From Xiphydria camelus (Eukaryota > Arthropoda > Insecta > Hymenoptera > Xiphydriidae): a DNA stretch of 64,000 nucleotides. The position numbers and the translations under genes were made by a program. Under the pieces are notes generated by a model. That model saw only the letters and a list, made by a program, of their open reading frames with translations, searched no databases and was not told the DNA's origin. Numbering within the stretch: position 1 is the stretch's first letter; every line of letters starts with the position of its first letter. Location: positions 11,678,451 to 11,742,450 of the forward strand of contig OY783194.1 of assembly GCA_963678675.1 (NCBI GenBank). The letters run 5' to 3'. Shown here piece by piece: positions 55,568 through 64,000 of the stretch.

Positions 55568-56717
55568 GGGGGAGGCCGGGCAAAGTGGATATGTCGGGCA
55601 AATCGAATAATCATATTATTAATTGACATGATCTCCTGACTGCACCGCTGCCTGCTGTATCGAGAGTACCATCTCGTAGTTAGTTAGAAAACAAATGAAT
55701 AGCGGATTAGATTGGAGACATTGTCGATATACAATAAGAAAATCGTAACACGTCGATCCGTTGAGATTTTGTCGCAGTAAGTTTATTAACTATTGAGTAT
55801 CAAACACTATTTATTCTATAAAATAAAATACATAAGAATATTGTACGTTCAATGAAGCACATCTTTTATCAAATGTATCTCCCTATGCTAAACAATTGAA
55901 TAGCGGATGAGGTTGGAGATGTTTTTAACATACAATGAGAAAATCGTAACAATCTGGTCTTTTGAAATTTTGTCGCAGTAAGTTTATTACCTAATTTATA
56001 AATATTAAATACTACTGATTCTATAAAATAAAAAACATAATAATATTATATGTTCAATGAAACACATTTTTTATCAAATGTGTCTACCTCCTAACCTTAG
56101 TACTTACCATATAACATATCGATACGTCAAAAAAGTCATGTCCGGGCAAAGTGAAAATGAGGTAAATTGAATAGCGCGATATGTTTATTAGTTGATGTAT
56201 AAGTATAAAAGAAAGATTAGTCAAGGATAGCGGCTAATATGGGGGACTAAAATTCGTAAAAGTGATATGATTTTTACTAAGGTTGAATGACGACTTTCGT
56301 AGGGTAAAACCCCCAGTGATTGGAACTTTAAGCAGATGAAAATGTCCAGTTATTGGCATATTTTTGTTTCTCTCTATCTAATGCAGCCATAATCGAAAAG
56401 TGCCAATAACTGGGTCACTGCCGACTATTGGGTCCTTTACCCTAATTAATAAATCATTGCAAATCCCTCGTATTCAAATGATGGAAGAATTTTAAGAATA
56501 TATTCACCTTCCTACCTGGGCAAAGTGAGTAATATGGAAAGTTTCACAAAATATTAAATAACTATTAATTCGAAACATCTTCTAGATCTCTAATGTTTCT
56601 TTCACAATTCTACTATATATAATATGACATTATAAGCTTTGAAATACATAAAATAATGAATATAATAGTCGCAGTAGCTCTTCTCTCTTACCATATCTAC
56701 TTTGCCCGGTCTTCCCC
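55568..56717. mobile_element. pogo/Tc1-like element with GCCGGGCAAAGTGG ends
   Basis: Left GGGGGAGGCCGGGCAAAGTG and right (inward) GGGGAAGACCGGGCAAAGTA, flanked by TA. The interior repeats a 200 bp unit twice (GAATAGCGGAT(T/G)AG.. at 55693 and 55903), each including TTTTGTCGCAGTAAGTTTAT. GGGCAAAGTG recurs as a subterminal motif (55576, 56152, 56518). No transposase. A partial relative lies at 63548-63712. Superfamily inferred from TA and terminus style. Confidence 0.7.
56302..56442. mobile_element. 141 bp MITE nested in the pogo-like element
   Basis: GGGTAAAACCCCCAGTGATTG at left and GACTATTGGGTCCTTTACCC at right, flanked by TA. Imperfect inverted ends of about 20 bp; CCAGTTATTGGCA and TGCCAATAACTGG form an internal palindrome. 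Confidence 0.65.
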
Positions 56718-56719
56718 TA

Positions 56720-58463
56720 TTTTTCTAATCAAGTTTTGAACTTAATTTAATCTCTGTATTATAATCTGCATTATTCCTAGTTCTATGCATTGTTCTTTTT
56801 TCACAATAATTCGATCAATAACAAATGTTGAACTGTGCTGAGGGTTATCTTCCAAAATAAAGTTGAAGTTCAGTTTAAAACGAGTTTTTAGCCTAAAAGT
56901 ATACCGTAACAAAACTGATATTAATTTTGTACAATATATGAAGTTTGCATAATTCAATCTCAGTAGCTTGGAAGTTTCTAGCATAATAAATAAAATAGAA
57001 AGAAATATCTGGAAACAGAATTGCTATGGAAGTACTATAGACTATTGAATTTTGATCACCAGTTCTAGAAAGGTCCCGATGAAATTTTGCGAAGAGATAG
57101 AAAAACAATGAAATCGTATAGGAATTTTATAGTCCCCAAACCCTCATACGATAAACATATAGGAAAGCTATTAAATTCGAAAAGAATTTGAATAGTTTCC
57201 TATCGCAGTCTATCGTTTTTTCGAGAGGAGGGATGTTATTATTTTTCAAATTAGAAATTTTTCTTATAATTTGTACAAATGCTCGCATACACTAAATGTC
57301 GATTCGGAAATTTTTTCCGAGAGTTTTCTCTCCAGTTTTATAGACCTAAGAAAACCATAAAACTTTTATTTAAAAATTTTCCCGATATTTTTCAACGTTC
57401 GTGAGATATTCCCGTAAAAGGAAGGAATCTGGATTTTTTCAAGGGGAGATTTCACCCCTTAACCGTATGATATGGTACCAATGAACAGTATTTTTGTATT
57501 AAGATCAAACTACTCTACATTCACACCAAGTGGCTGAGTTTTCTGAATTTCCGGGTTTCCTAACTCCCCTTGTAAGAAACAACATTGAAAAATAAACGTA
57601 GGCCCTTCAACGAGTCTAGCTTGCAAGGCAAGACCAGTATTGTTCTTTAATTTACTCATAAGGAATCTATATAATTTCGAAGATACGCTGAGAAAAATGA
57701 TGTTTTAAAATGTAGCAATCGGTTTCAAGAAGTATGGGGAAAAAACTCCAGATAAGAAATCTAGTGATATTGCAGTTCGGTTAAATACTACACTGTGTCA
57801 AATTTACTTCTGTCAGACGTAAATTTAAATCATATACAGTATATACATATATGTACGTCCTATACAGTATAGTACACGTACGAGTATTTAACTGAATTCA
57901 TATCTGTTTCATCACTATATTTCTTAGCTGGAGCTATACTTTCTGGGATTAATTGCTACAATTTGAAACGCTCTTTTTTACTGTTAGGTAATAACTAGCT
58001 AATAACCTAGAAAAAAGAAGATTTTTAGTGATATTACATTTCAAATAAAACGGTAAAAGTATTGCAACCATCTTCTGTCGGGCTATCTGTTATATAGTTC
58101 TGTGTTTAATCCCAGTAATATTAATGCTCCTAAACCAGGAAAATTAAATTCATTGTCAATGTAGGTATTTCTTTTGTCAATTGAAAGTGTTGCCGAAATA
58201 CACTTAATTGTGGAAAAATGGAATAGAAAAAATGACTGCATTTTATTTCACCGCACTTATTACCGATTCAATACAAAATTCTTCTCAGGATGATTTGTTT
58301 CCCTTAAAAAGCCGATTGTAAGCGCTCCGCCAGTATTTTTGTGACGTAGTATCCGACATTTATAATTATTAATATTTAAGAATAGTAATATACTGGATAA
58401 AAATCACCTCTACTCACAATTCGAGCGAAAAAGTCAAAATACTAGAGTGTGGAAGAATTTTAA
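56720..58463. other. AT-rich non-coding, no gene seen
   Basis: Frames at 56742-56984 and 56893-57108 (minus) have no recognised motif. A short run of TACAGTATA/TATGTACG repeats lies near 57835-57885. Confidence 0.45.
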
Positions 58464-58465
58464 TA

Positions 58466-58788
58466 CAGTAGACTCTCGATTATCCGAGGTAATTGGGACC
58501 GAGGGTACCTCGGTTAAAAATAAAACTCGGATAATCCGAAGTTCTTTTAAATTGCTCGTGGATGACGAAGAAAAATCCAAAAGGTACATTATACAGTTTT
58601 ATATTTACTTACATATGTATTTTATCTTACAAAGAAGTCTTTGATGGAATTTTGAGTTAATTTTTTGCCTCTCTTGGAAGCGGCAATGTTGCGCCAACGT
58701 TGGAGAAACAGTAGATCATGCGGCGAGAGAGCTCTCGGTTAATCCGGAGCCACGGTTAACCGGGACTCGGATAACCGCGAGTCTCCTG
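58466..58788. mobile_element. 323 bp pogo/Tigger-type MITE
   Basis: CAGTAGACTCTCGATTATCC at left, mirrored by GGATAACCGCGAGTCTCCTG at right, flanked by TA (58464-58465, 58789-58790). The CAG(T/G)..CTCTCG..TATCCGAG ends are classic for pogo/Tigger. Further TATCCGAG/GGTTAACCG repeats lie inside both ends. No transposase. Confidence 0.85.
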
Positions 58789-59231
58789 TACTACTGATCT
58801 AAAATATTTTGTGGTAACAATATTTAAGAGCCTTTAATCGCGTATTTGTAGAATAACGTTATTTATAGGAAGATGATAAAATACTAACAAATCACGTTAC
58901 TAGGGCGAAAGTTTCTATCCCATATAAAAAAGCTTGTTATTACAGTAGGACCAATACTTAGTCAATCTATAGTTACAAATCATGGATCAAAAACTGACCG
59001 CCTAGCGTCAGCTTAACCTTCCTAAGTCACTCATTTCGACTATACACAGAGGTTGTGTTTGGGTCAAAAATGACCCACATATATAATAACACGTTCGTTA
59101 CTATTTATTGCTCCATTTTTTAATACACTGGTATTGATTACTTACTTCTAAATACTGGATACGTATTTGAATGAAAAAATATTGCTTTTCGAATATTAAC
59201 GTACATAAAATTATTTTTTTTAGAACGCTTA

Positions 59232-60114
59232 CGAGGGGAGACCCAAAAATAACCGGAATCGTAATGCTGCACATCATGTACTTAGTACAAAGTTGCGCTG
59301 CCAGGGAATTGTTGTAGGACTTCTCCTGATTCAGTCTACCAAATGGCGTGGGTAACGCCACGGGCGCACAATGCCACGCGCGGGCAGTCGGGTAGACAAT
59401 GACGCGCGCGATTTCTCTGCCAGTTCTACGTGTTTGCTGTTAGTGCATGCGTGATGCGAAGAAGTGGCTGGTTCTCACGAGCAACGTCTAGCTGTGAAAT
59501 TTTGTTTTTTACTCGGCAAGAATGCAGCAGAAACTATTGTGATGCAAACAGCTTACGAAGAACATGCTTTTAGTAAAACTCAAGTGTACGAATGGTTTTC
59601 TCGGTTTAAAATGGGAGAAATGGCCATTGAAGATCAGCCCTGTCCCAGTCGTCCTTAAACTCCTCGAACTGAGGATAAAATTGCCAAAATCCATAATCTT
59701 ATTAATGAAAATCGACGCAGAACAAAATTTGTGCCCAAACTTCTCACCGTAGATCAAAAGGATCGTCGTGTTCAAGCCTGTCGTGAAATGAAGGATGCAT
59801 TCAAAGACGATCCAAATAATTTTTTTCAACAAAATCATTACAGGTGCTGAGTCATAGTGCTATGCGTACGATTCAGAAAGTAAACAGTAGTCAAGTCAAT
59901 GGAAGTCAGCGAAGTAAAATTGAATGTCACGACGGCGCTAGCAGGTATCAAAGAGGATGAATTTAAAAGGTGCTTCCAACAATGGAATGAACGTTTGGAC
60001 AAGAGCATTAGCGCTAATGGAGAGTACTTTGAAGGAGATTAATGTTGAGTTTGAAAAAAAATAAAGTACATATTTTTTATAAAGAAATTCCGGTTATTTT
60101 TGGGTCCCCCCTCG
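59232..60114 (+). mobile_element. mariner element, deletion derivative
   Basis: Ends CGAGGGG(A/G)GACCCAAAAATA inverted, flanked by TA (59230-59231, 60115-60116). At 883 bp it is shorter than a usual 1.3 kb mariner because central coding sequence is missing. Confidence 0.88.
59464..60042 (+). pseudogene. mariner transposase, centre deleted
   Basis: Starts at GTG (59464) where relatives have ATG: AGSHEQRLAVKFCFLLGKNA, then VYEWFSRFKMGEMAIEDQP (helix-turn-helix region) and a TAA after SRP. Next come RRTKFVPKLLTVDQKDRRVQ and DAFKDDPN, with the second half of the DNA-binding region gone. The first catalytic segment is altered (GAES). After a larger gap the end reads IKEDEFKRCFQQWNERLDKS and GEYFEGD, stop at 60042. 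The second and third catalytic Asp segments are deleted. Inactive. Confidence 0.85.
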
Positions 60115-60138
60115 TACATCTAACTAGTTATGATTATG

Positions 60139-60967
60139 TCCTGTAATGTTGTTCGGTCGCCGCGCGGTATTAAATCGAACCTCCTCGGGGTTGTAAGGCC
60201 CGAGGACACTTTGTGTGACGCGACTGGTTTCCCGAAACTGCCGGAAGGTAACGTTTCAACCTATCGGCTAGTTAGTAAGGATGAGCAGAATGTACTGTGG
60301 GTCGCGATTCCGACTCGGCGAACTTGACGACTGCGAGATCGTTAGAGTTACGAACACCACACGTTGCTTGTTTGTTGTACATTGCTTGCAAAAGCGGCTG
60401 GGTCCGGCTTATATTAGCTGGCCCTTGGAAGCGGAGGGGGGTAGCGTCGCCCGACGCTACGCACCCTTATTGTCGAAGGAGGAAAGTCGGGGGCGCAGTC
60501 GATGACGCTGGGAACCTTCTGGAATCGGTAAGCGAAGGTACCGTAGCTAACGGTATCCGCGTGACGCATCCAACGTCCAAGAGTGCCGGACGCTCTTTCT
60601 CGATCGTGAGGAAGCGTCCGGTTACCCCGAAATGGTTAATCGTCGAGTCGGGATGCGCCAGGTATTAGGGGTCCCTCGTGGTCATCGACTGGGTTCGACG
60701 TTCCTACCTTCGAGGCTGTTTACTGTTAATCCTAAATATAGCGCGTACCGAAAGGAGCAATGCGCCGAATACCGCTACGCACCTGTCCTCCAGAAAAGTG
60801 CGAATTCGCGTTAGTAGCGATCGGTATCAATTGAAATAAGCCCTTTCCTTGAAGGCAGGAGTAACGGTAGACGGTTGAGTTTCCGATCGGTACGCTACTA
60901 AGCGTTCGGACGGAATATTCCAGGCTTACGGTATTCCGCGACGGAACAAATGTGCTACAGAAAAACC
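60139..60967. other. GC-rich 829 bp insertion, possible solo LTR
   Basis: Flanked by ATTATG on both sides (60133-60138, 60968-60973). Within three to eight bases of the borders it starts TGTAATGTTGTTCGGTCGC and ends with GCGACGGAACAAATG..TACA, an inverted TG..CA pair. CpG-rich, unlike its AT-rich host. A 5-6 bp duplication plus TG..CA ends suggests a solo LTR, but the offset ends weaken this. Frames inside (60297-60668 and others) have no recognised motif. Confidence 0.45.
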
Positions 60968-60968
60968 A

Positions 60969-61253
60969 TTATGAGCACCTCAAGCACATATGTGTTTGCA
61001 CTAGGTGACCCTTACAAATAAATTTTTGGCAACGGTGACATTTATAAAAAGATTTGGTGTCAGTTTTCTCGCATAAGTAGCAACGACCTCTTTTCTTCGC
61101 GCCTATAGACTGAGATGTAGAAGAAGAAGGTACCACTTGAGATTTAAATTTCAAGTTTAAAAGTTTTGACAAACTAAAAATGCACCCTGCTGCGTGAACG
61201 TTCGTTGAATAACTGATAGGATAATCGAAGAAAGAAGGAGGCGTCAAAGTCAA
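60969..61253 (-). pseudogene. piggyBac transposase Cys-rich C-terminus
   Basis: Minus frame: SSSTSQSIGAKKRGRCYLCE, then KSFYKCHRCQKFICKGH and HMCLRCS. The C-x2-C..C-x2-C..C-x3-H..C-x2-C arrangement is the zinc-binding tail of piggyBac transposases, which binds element ends. About 95 residues are open; the catalytic domain that should precede it is absent, replaced by sequence that runs directly to the element's 5' end. So the element lost its core by internal deletion. Confidence 0.8.
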
Positions 61254-61658
61254 GCGCGAACAAGTTCGGATCTGCGAGCTGCTGTGAGCAGCAGCTCTAC
61301 AACGAACAACATTGTTGCTGCTATGTAACTCACGCGAGTACTTTATTTTGCTCGTCCTATATATGTATAATAATAAGCATGTTATGATACGTTATTTAGT
61401 CTTATCAGTCTAAATACGAAATATGCGAAAATCGTCGCATAAAAGCATTGGGTCATTTTTGACCCGAATAACCTCCGTGTAACTATTTTTATCGTAAGTA
61501 TTCCTGATCGATTTTTACAAATTAAAATCAGAATTTCTCTATAGACTATACAAATAAAGTCACTAATCCATAAGTATGTATCGTGTGCGGTCTTAGTGTT
61601 ATTAACAAAATTAATATGCTGCGGGTCAGAAACGACCCCAGCGACTTAGGAAGGTTAA

Positions 61659-62220
61659 AGTAATGAGAATCAATAATAATCGGCCGTACTTGAGCCTATA
61701 ATTATTAACCAATAGTTCACCAGAATATAACTTTGGTCGAAGAAATGAATGGTTGCTAACTTGCCCTATTAAAGTACCCTTTTTAAACACCAACATCCGC
61801 TCTAAAGATATTTAGAGCGATTATATAGCGATCGTTTTTCTTTATGTACTAACTGTAACTGTAACTTTATGTAACTGTGTCAATCGATAATAATATTCAA
61901 CTGTCTTTTGCAAAGTCTAGTCGCTACATTTCCAAGCTCTGTTAAATAACGTATAAAAAGACGGATGCTCTTCGATTCTATTGTATCTTATCTGATTTTT
62001 TGACCATAAACAACAGTTTCAGTTTTTTCTTTGAAGGAATAAAGGATTGCGCTACTGTGATTATTTTAAAACTGTTAATAATTATTTTTAAAAATAATAA
62101 AAATGTGTATACAAGGTCCAGAAGTAGTAAAATAAAAATTTTTTTAAATTAAAAGCAGAATGACATATAAGATATGGTCAATACGTTTTTTCGCCAAGCA
62201 GTTTCTTAAAAATTACGAAA
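61659..62220. other. non-coding, no gene seen
   Basis: AT-rich flank of the piggyBac element with nothing recognised. Confidence 0.5.
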
Positions 62221-62488
62221 ACTAATGCCATAAGGGCGTATCGATATACATACAAGTATAAGCCTAAGATCAATACGCCCTTATGGCATTAGTTTCCTTG
62301 ATTTTTAAGGAAATGAATGCCAAAAGGGCGTATCGACTCTAACCTCTGCGCCCTTTTGCTTTCATGTTCCCAATTTTTTCCACTTTATTTATTCGTATTT
62401 AGACAGATTTGACTGAATCTACAAAATTTACATGCCCTTTTGTCTTTATGAAGGTACCCTTTGGTGCATACGTCCTTTTGGCATTAGT
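62221..62488. repeat. repeat-rich MITE-like segment (AATGCCA.AAGGGCGTA)
   Basis: ACTAATGCCATAAGGGCGTA at 62221 and its mirror near 62267-62290 form a hairpin. AATGCCAAAAGGGCGTA recurs at about 62317, and diverged mirror copies lie near 62360, 62432 and 62470, ending TTGGCATTAGT at 62488. The outermost copies are inverted, as in a MITE. No target-site duplication established. Confidence 0.6.
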
Positions 62489-62699
62489 GACGCGAACTAT
62501 TTTCCCTTTTTCACCAGTCATACATTCTCTTTGAAATTCAAGTCATTTGCGTATGCTGGTGCATACGAAATTTAATTAACCAAATTTCTTTTCATCTGTT
62601 GCAGGTATGTGCCTCATTTAGTCTTGAACTACGTCCGGAAAACATTGGGTAAGAACTCAATTTCGAAAGCATTCTCCCCGGTATTAGTTGGTGATTATA

Positions 62700-63288
62700 C
62701 ACTACGCAACAAAATTATCGCAACAACTTATTTTACTCTAAAAATTGTCAAACTTCGGAAGCCCGTAGCACAGCGAAAAATCATCGTATGCCTATCTTTT
62801 TTTTTAAATTAAAGCTTAAAATCTCAGCTTTACTATCCCAAAGTTTATTTTTCGATTTAAAGCACCGAGAGATTAAGAGACCCTGAAAATCAAGGTCATC
62901 TTTGGAACTTAAAAATTTGCGAAGTTTGCGCATTGACACGGAGTTACAAACATTTTTTTTTCAAATTCTGATCACAGGAAATGAAAGTTCAATTCTTTAC
63001 CTCTAATTTAAAACAAAATTTTTACTTTCCGATTTTTCTACGCCATTCTACAGCGTTTTACTTGCAAATTTTTAAGTTTCAAAAGATGACCTTGATTTTC
63101 AGGGTCTCTTAATCTCTCGATGCTTTAAATCGAAAAATAAACTTTGGGATAGTAAAACTGAGATTTTAAGCTTTAATTTAAAAAAAAAAGATAGGGATAC
63201 GAGATGATTTGTCGCTGTGCTACGGGCTTCCGAAGTTTAACAATTTTTAGAGTAAAATAAGTTGTTGCGATAATTTTGTTGCGTAGTG
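62700..63288. mobile_element. 589 bp fold-back MITE with TA duplication
   Basis: CACTACGCAACAAAATTATC at left, mirrored at right, TA on both sides (62698-62699, 63289-63290). Arms of about 240 bp. No coding capacity; the frame at 62609-62812 crosses its left border. Confidence 0.9.
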
Positions 63289-63547
63289 TATTTAAGATAG
63301 TCCGGTGAAAAAACTTTACCAACTTAATCACATTTTTTTTTTATTTTATTCAAAAATAAAACTAAATCTAACATTTTATGTCAGGTGAAAAAATTTATCT
63401 ACCGTTTAGTATTAAAGACATTAACATTCGAGGCTTCTTGAAGAATCTCGGTAACTAAGAAGAAATACTAAGTTGGTTTAAAAACTAGGTAGTCCCTCGA
63501 AAATTGGAAACTTAATGGAAAGAAGAAAATGGTTAACATTAATGTAA

Positions 63548-63712
63548 TAGAAGGAAGCCGGGCAAAGTGGATATACCGGGAAAAGCGAATAATACCGAAG
63601 TATTATTAATTAACATAAGCTCGTTACTGCCCGTTGCATCGAGAGTACTATCTCATAGTTAGAAAACAAATGAATAGCGGATGAAGTTGGAGACGTTATC
63701 GATATACAATAA
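63548..63712. mobile_element. pogo-like element, truncated copy 2
   Basis: GAAGCCGGGCAAAGTGGATA then CGAGAGTACTATCTC and TGAATAGCGGATGAAGTTGG, matching the first 170 bases of 55568-56717. Cut at 63712 by the next element. Confidence 0.75.
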
Positions 63713-64000
63713 GTGCCGTTTCACATGGGACCGATGATCAGCGCTGACGATCAGGAGGGTCCATTATTTCAAATGTAGCTTTCACATGAATGCGTACCGT
63801 CGGTCGACCGATTAAAAACGCTCGGGCCATCGGTCGGCCCGTGGCGTGTCCGATCGTCGGTTTGTCATCAGGGTCATTCAACAAACGAAGCTGTTCACAT
63901 ACAAGCAGATCATCGGTCGCGTATGGAGGATAAGCGTTGTCGATTTTGCGATTTTTTTCTTTTTTTCGCCTCTTTATCAACCTTTTTACGCACAAAGCGA
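63713..64000. mobile_element. left end of a further DNA transposon, runs off the window
   Basis: Begins near GTGCCGTTTCACATGGGACC directly inside the pogo-like copy, followed by repeated (A/C)GATCATCGGTC/CGGTCGG variants. The minus frame 63738-63995 (KIDNAYPPYATDDLLVCEQL, IGRPTVRIHV) stays open across these repeats, but I cannot assign it. The insertion point is clear because the host copy at 55735 continues uninterrupted; the right end is outside the window. Confidence 0.5.

Larger units (their letters stand above)
59017..61654 (-). mobile_element. piggyBac-like transposon, internally deleted, with nested insertions
   Basis: Ends CCTTCCTAAGTC(A/G)CT inverted, with TTAA on both sides (59013-59016, 61655-61658). 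Both subterminal regions carry GGGTCATTTTTGACCC-type palindromes (about 59056-59073 and 61450-61466). The only transposase part is the Cys-rich C-terminus at 60969-61253 (minus). A mariner (59232-60114) and a GC-rich block (60139-60967) are nested between that C-terminus and the left end. Confidence 0.85.

Noticed and set aside
60297..60668. Basic 123-codon frame in the GC-rich insertion
   Set aside because: Several overlapping frames are open by composition; no Gag, protease or RT motif.
62605..62648. 44 bp micro-exon between a TTTTCATCTGTTGCAG acceptor and a GG|GTAAGA donor
   Set aside because: GCAG|GTATGT at the same place is itself a donor match, no partner exons were found, and a MITE starts 50 bases later.

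Overview
The window reads as a gene-poor, AT-rich stretch of an insect nuclear genome, most likely a hymenopteran such as an ant. That assignment is an inference from the transposon families present (DUF6570-type Helitron fragments, an RNase H-bearing LINE, piggyBac-, mariner- and pogo-like elements, many palindromic MITEs). I see no rRNA, tRNA, CRISPR array, operon or bacterial-type signal. Nearly every protein-like signal belongs to a transposable element (TE), and most are broken by stops, frameshifts or nested insertions.

Layout. 1-3 kb: possible host promoter with a spliced non-coding first exon (916-1003), then a decayed Mutator-like transposase split by a palindromic MITE. 3.7-7.4 kb: 5'-truncated Helitron on the minus strand (Rep plus Pif1-type helicase, 3' hairpin and CTAG terminus). 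7.4-10.5 kb: CAGGGTG-type MITE material, a piggyBac remnant, a LINE 3' tail and a 1.7 kb element with 456 bp inverted repeats. 10.8-12.8 kb: a DNA transposon carrying convergent fragments of a SWIM/YqaJ-type N-terminus (spliced, open) and a THAP zinc finger. 13.3-15.6 kb: two fold-back elements flanking a DUF6570 Helitron fragment. 15.6-20.2 kb: a nearly complete LINE on the minus strand (ORF1 and ORF2 overlapping; endonuclease, RT, RNase H, zinc knuckle). 21.4 kb: a second piggyBac remnant. 23.2-28 kb: a 30 bp minisatellite, a Cys-rich TE protein fragment, fold-back MITEs, a palindromic mariner with a 917 bp insertion, and a 1.3 kb element with TAA duplications. 28.5-31.4 kb: an element with TTA duplications and 16 GCATGC hexamers. 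31.4-41 kb: mostly unexplained sequence with several MITEs. 41.2-43.6 kb: a TTAA-flanked element enclosing an EEP endonuclease relic. 44.6-48 kb: a Helitron 5' end, a 951 bp palindrome and a TTAA-bounded composite repeat. 48-52.6 kb: a second Helitron, interrupted by a 615 bp fold-back. 54.2-55.3 kb: an inverted second copy of part of the SWIM/THAP transposon. 55.6-64 kb: pogo-like and piggyBac elements, the latter holding a mariner and a GC-rich block, then further MITEs.

The genes do not form a pathway; the window is a nest of TEs of different ages. Its best internal evidence is comparative: duplicated segments act as empty-site controls for several insertions, fixing their boundaries, target-site duplications and relative order. 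Family names rest on recognised motifs, not database searches; intact function is not claimed for any TE gene here.
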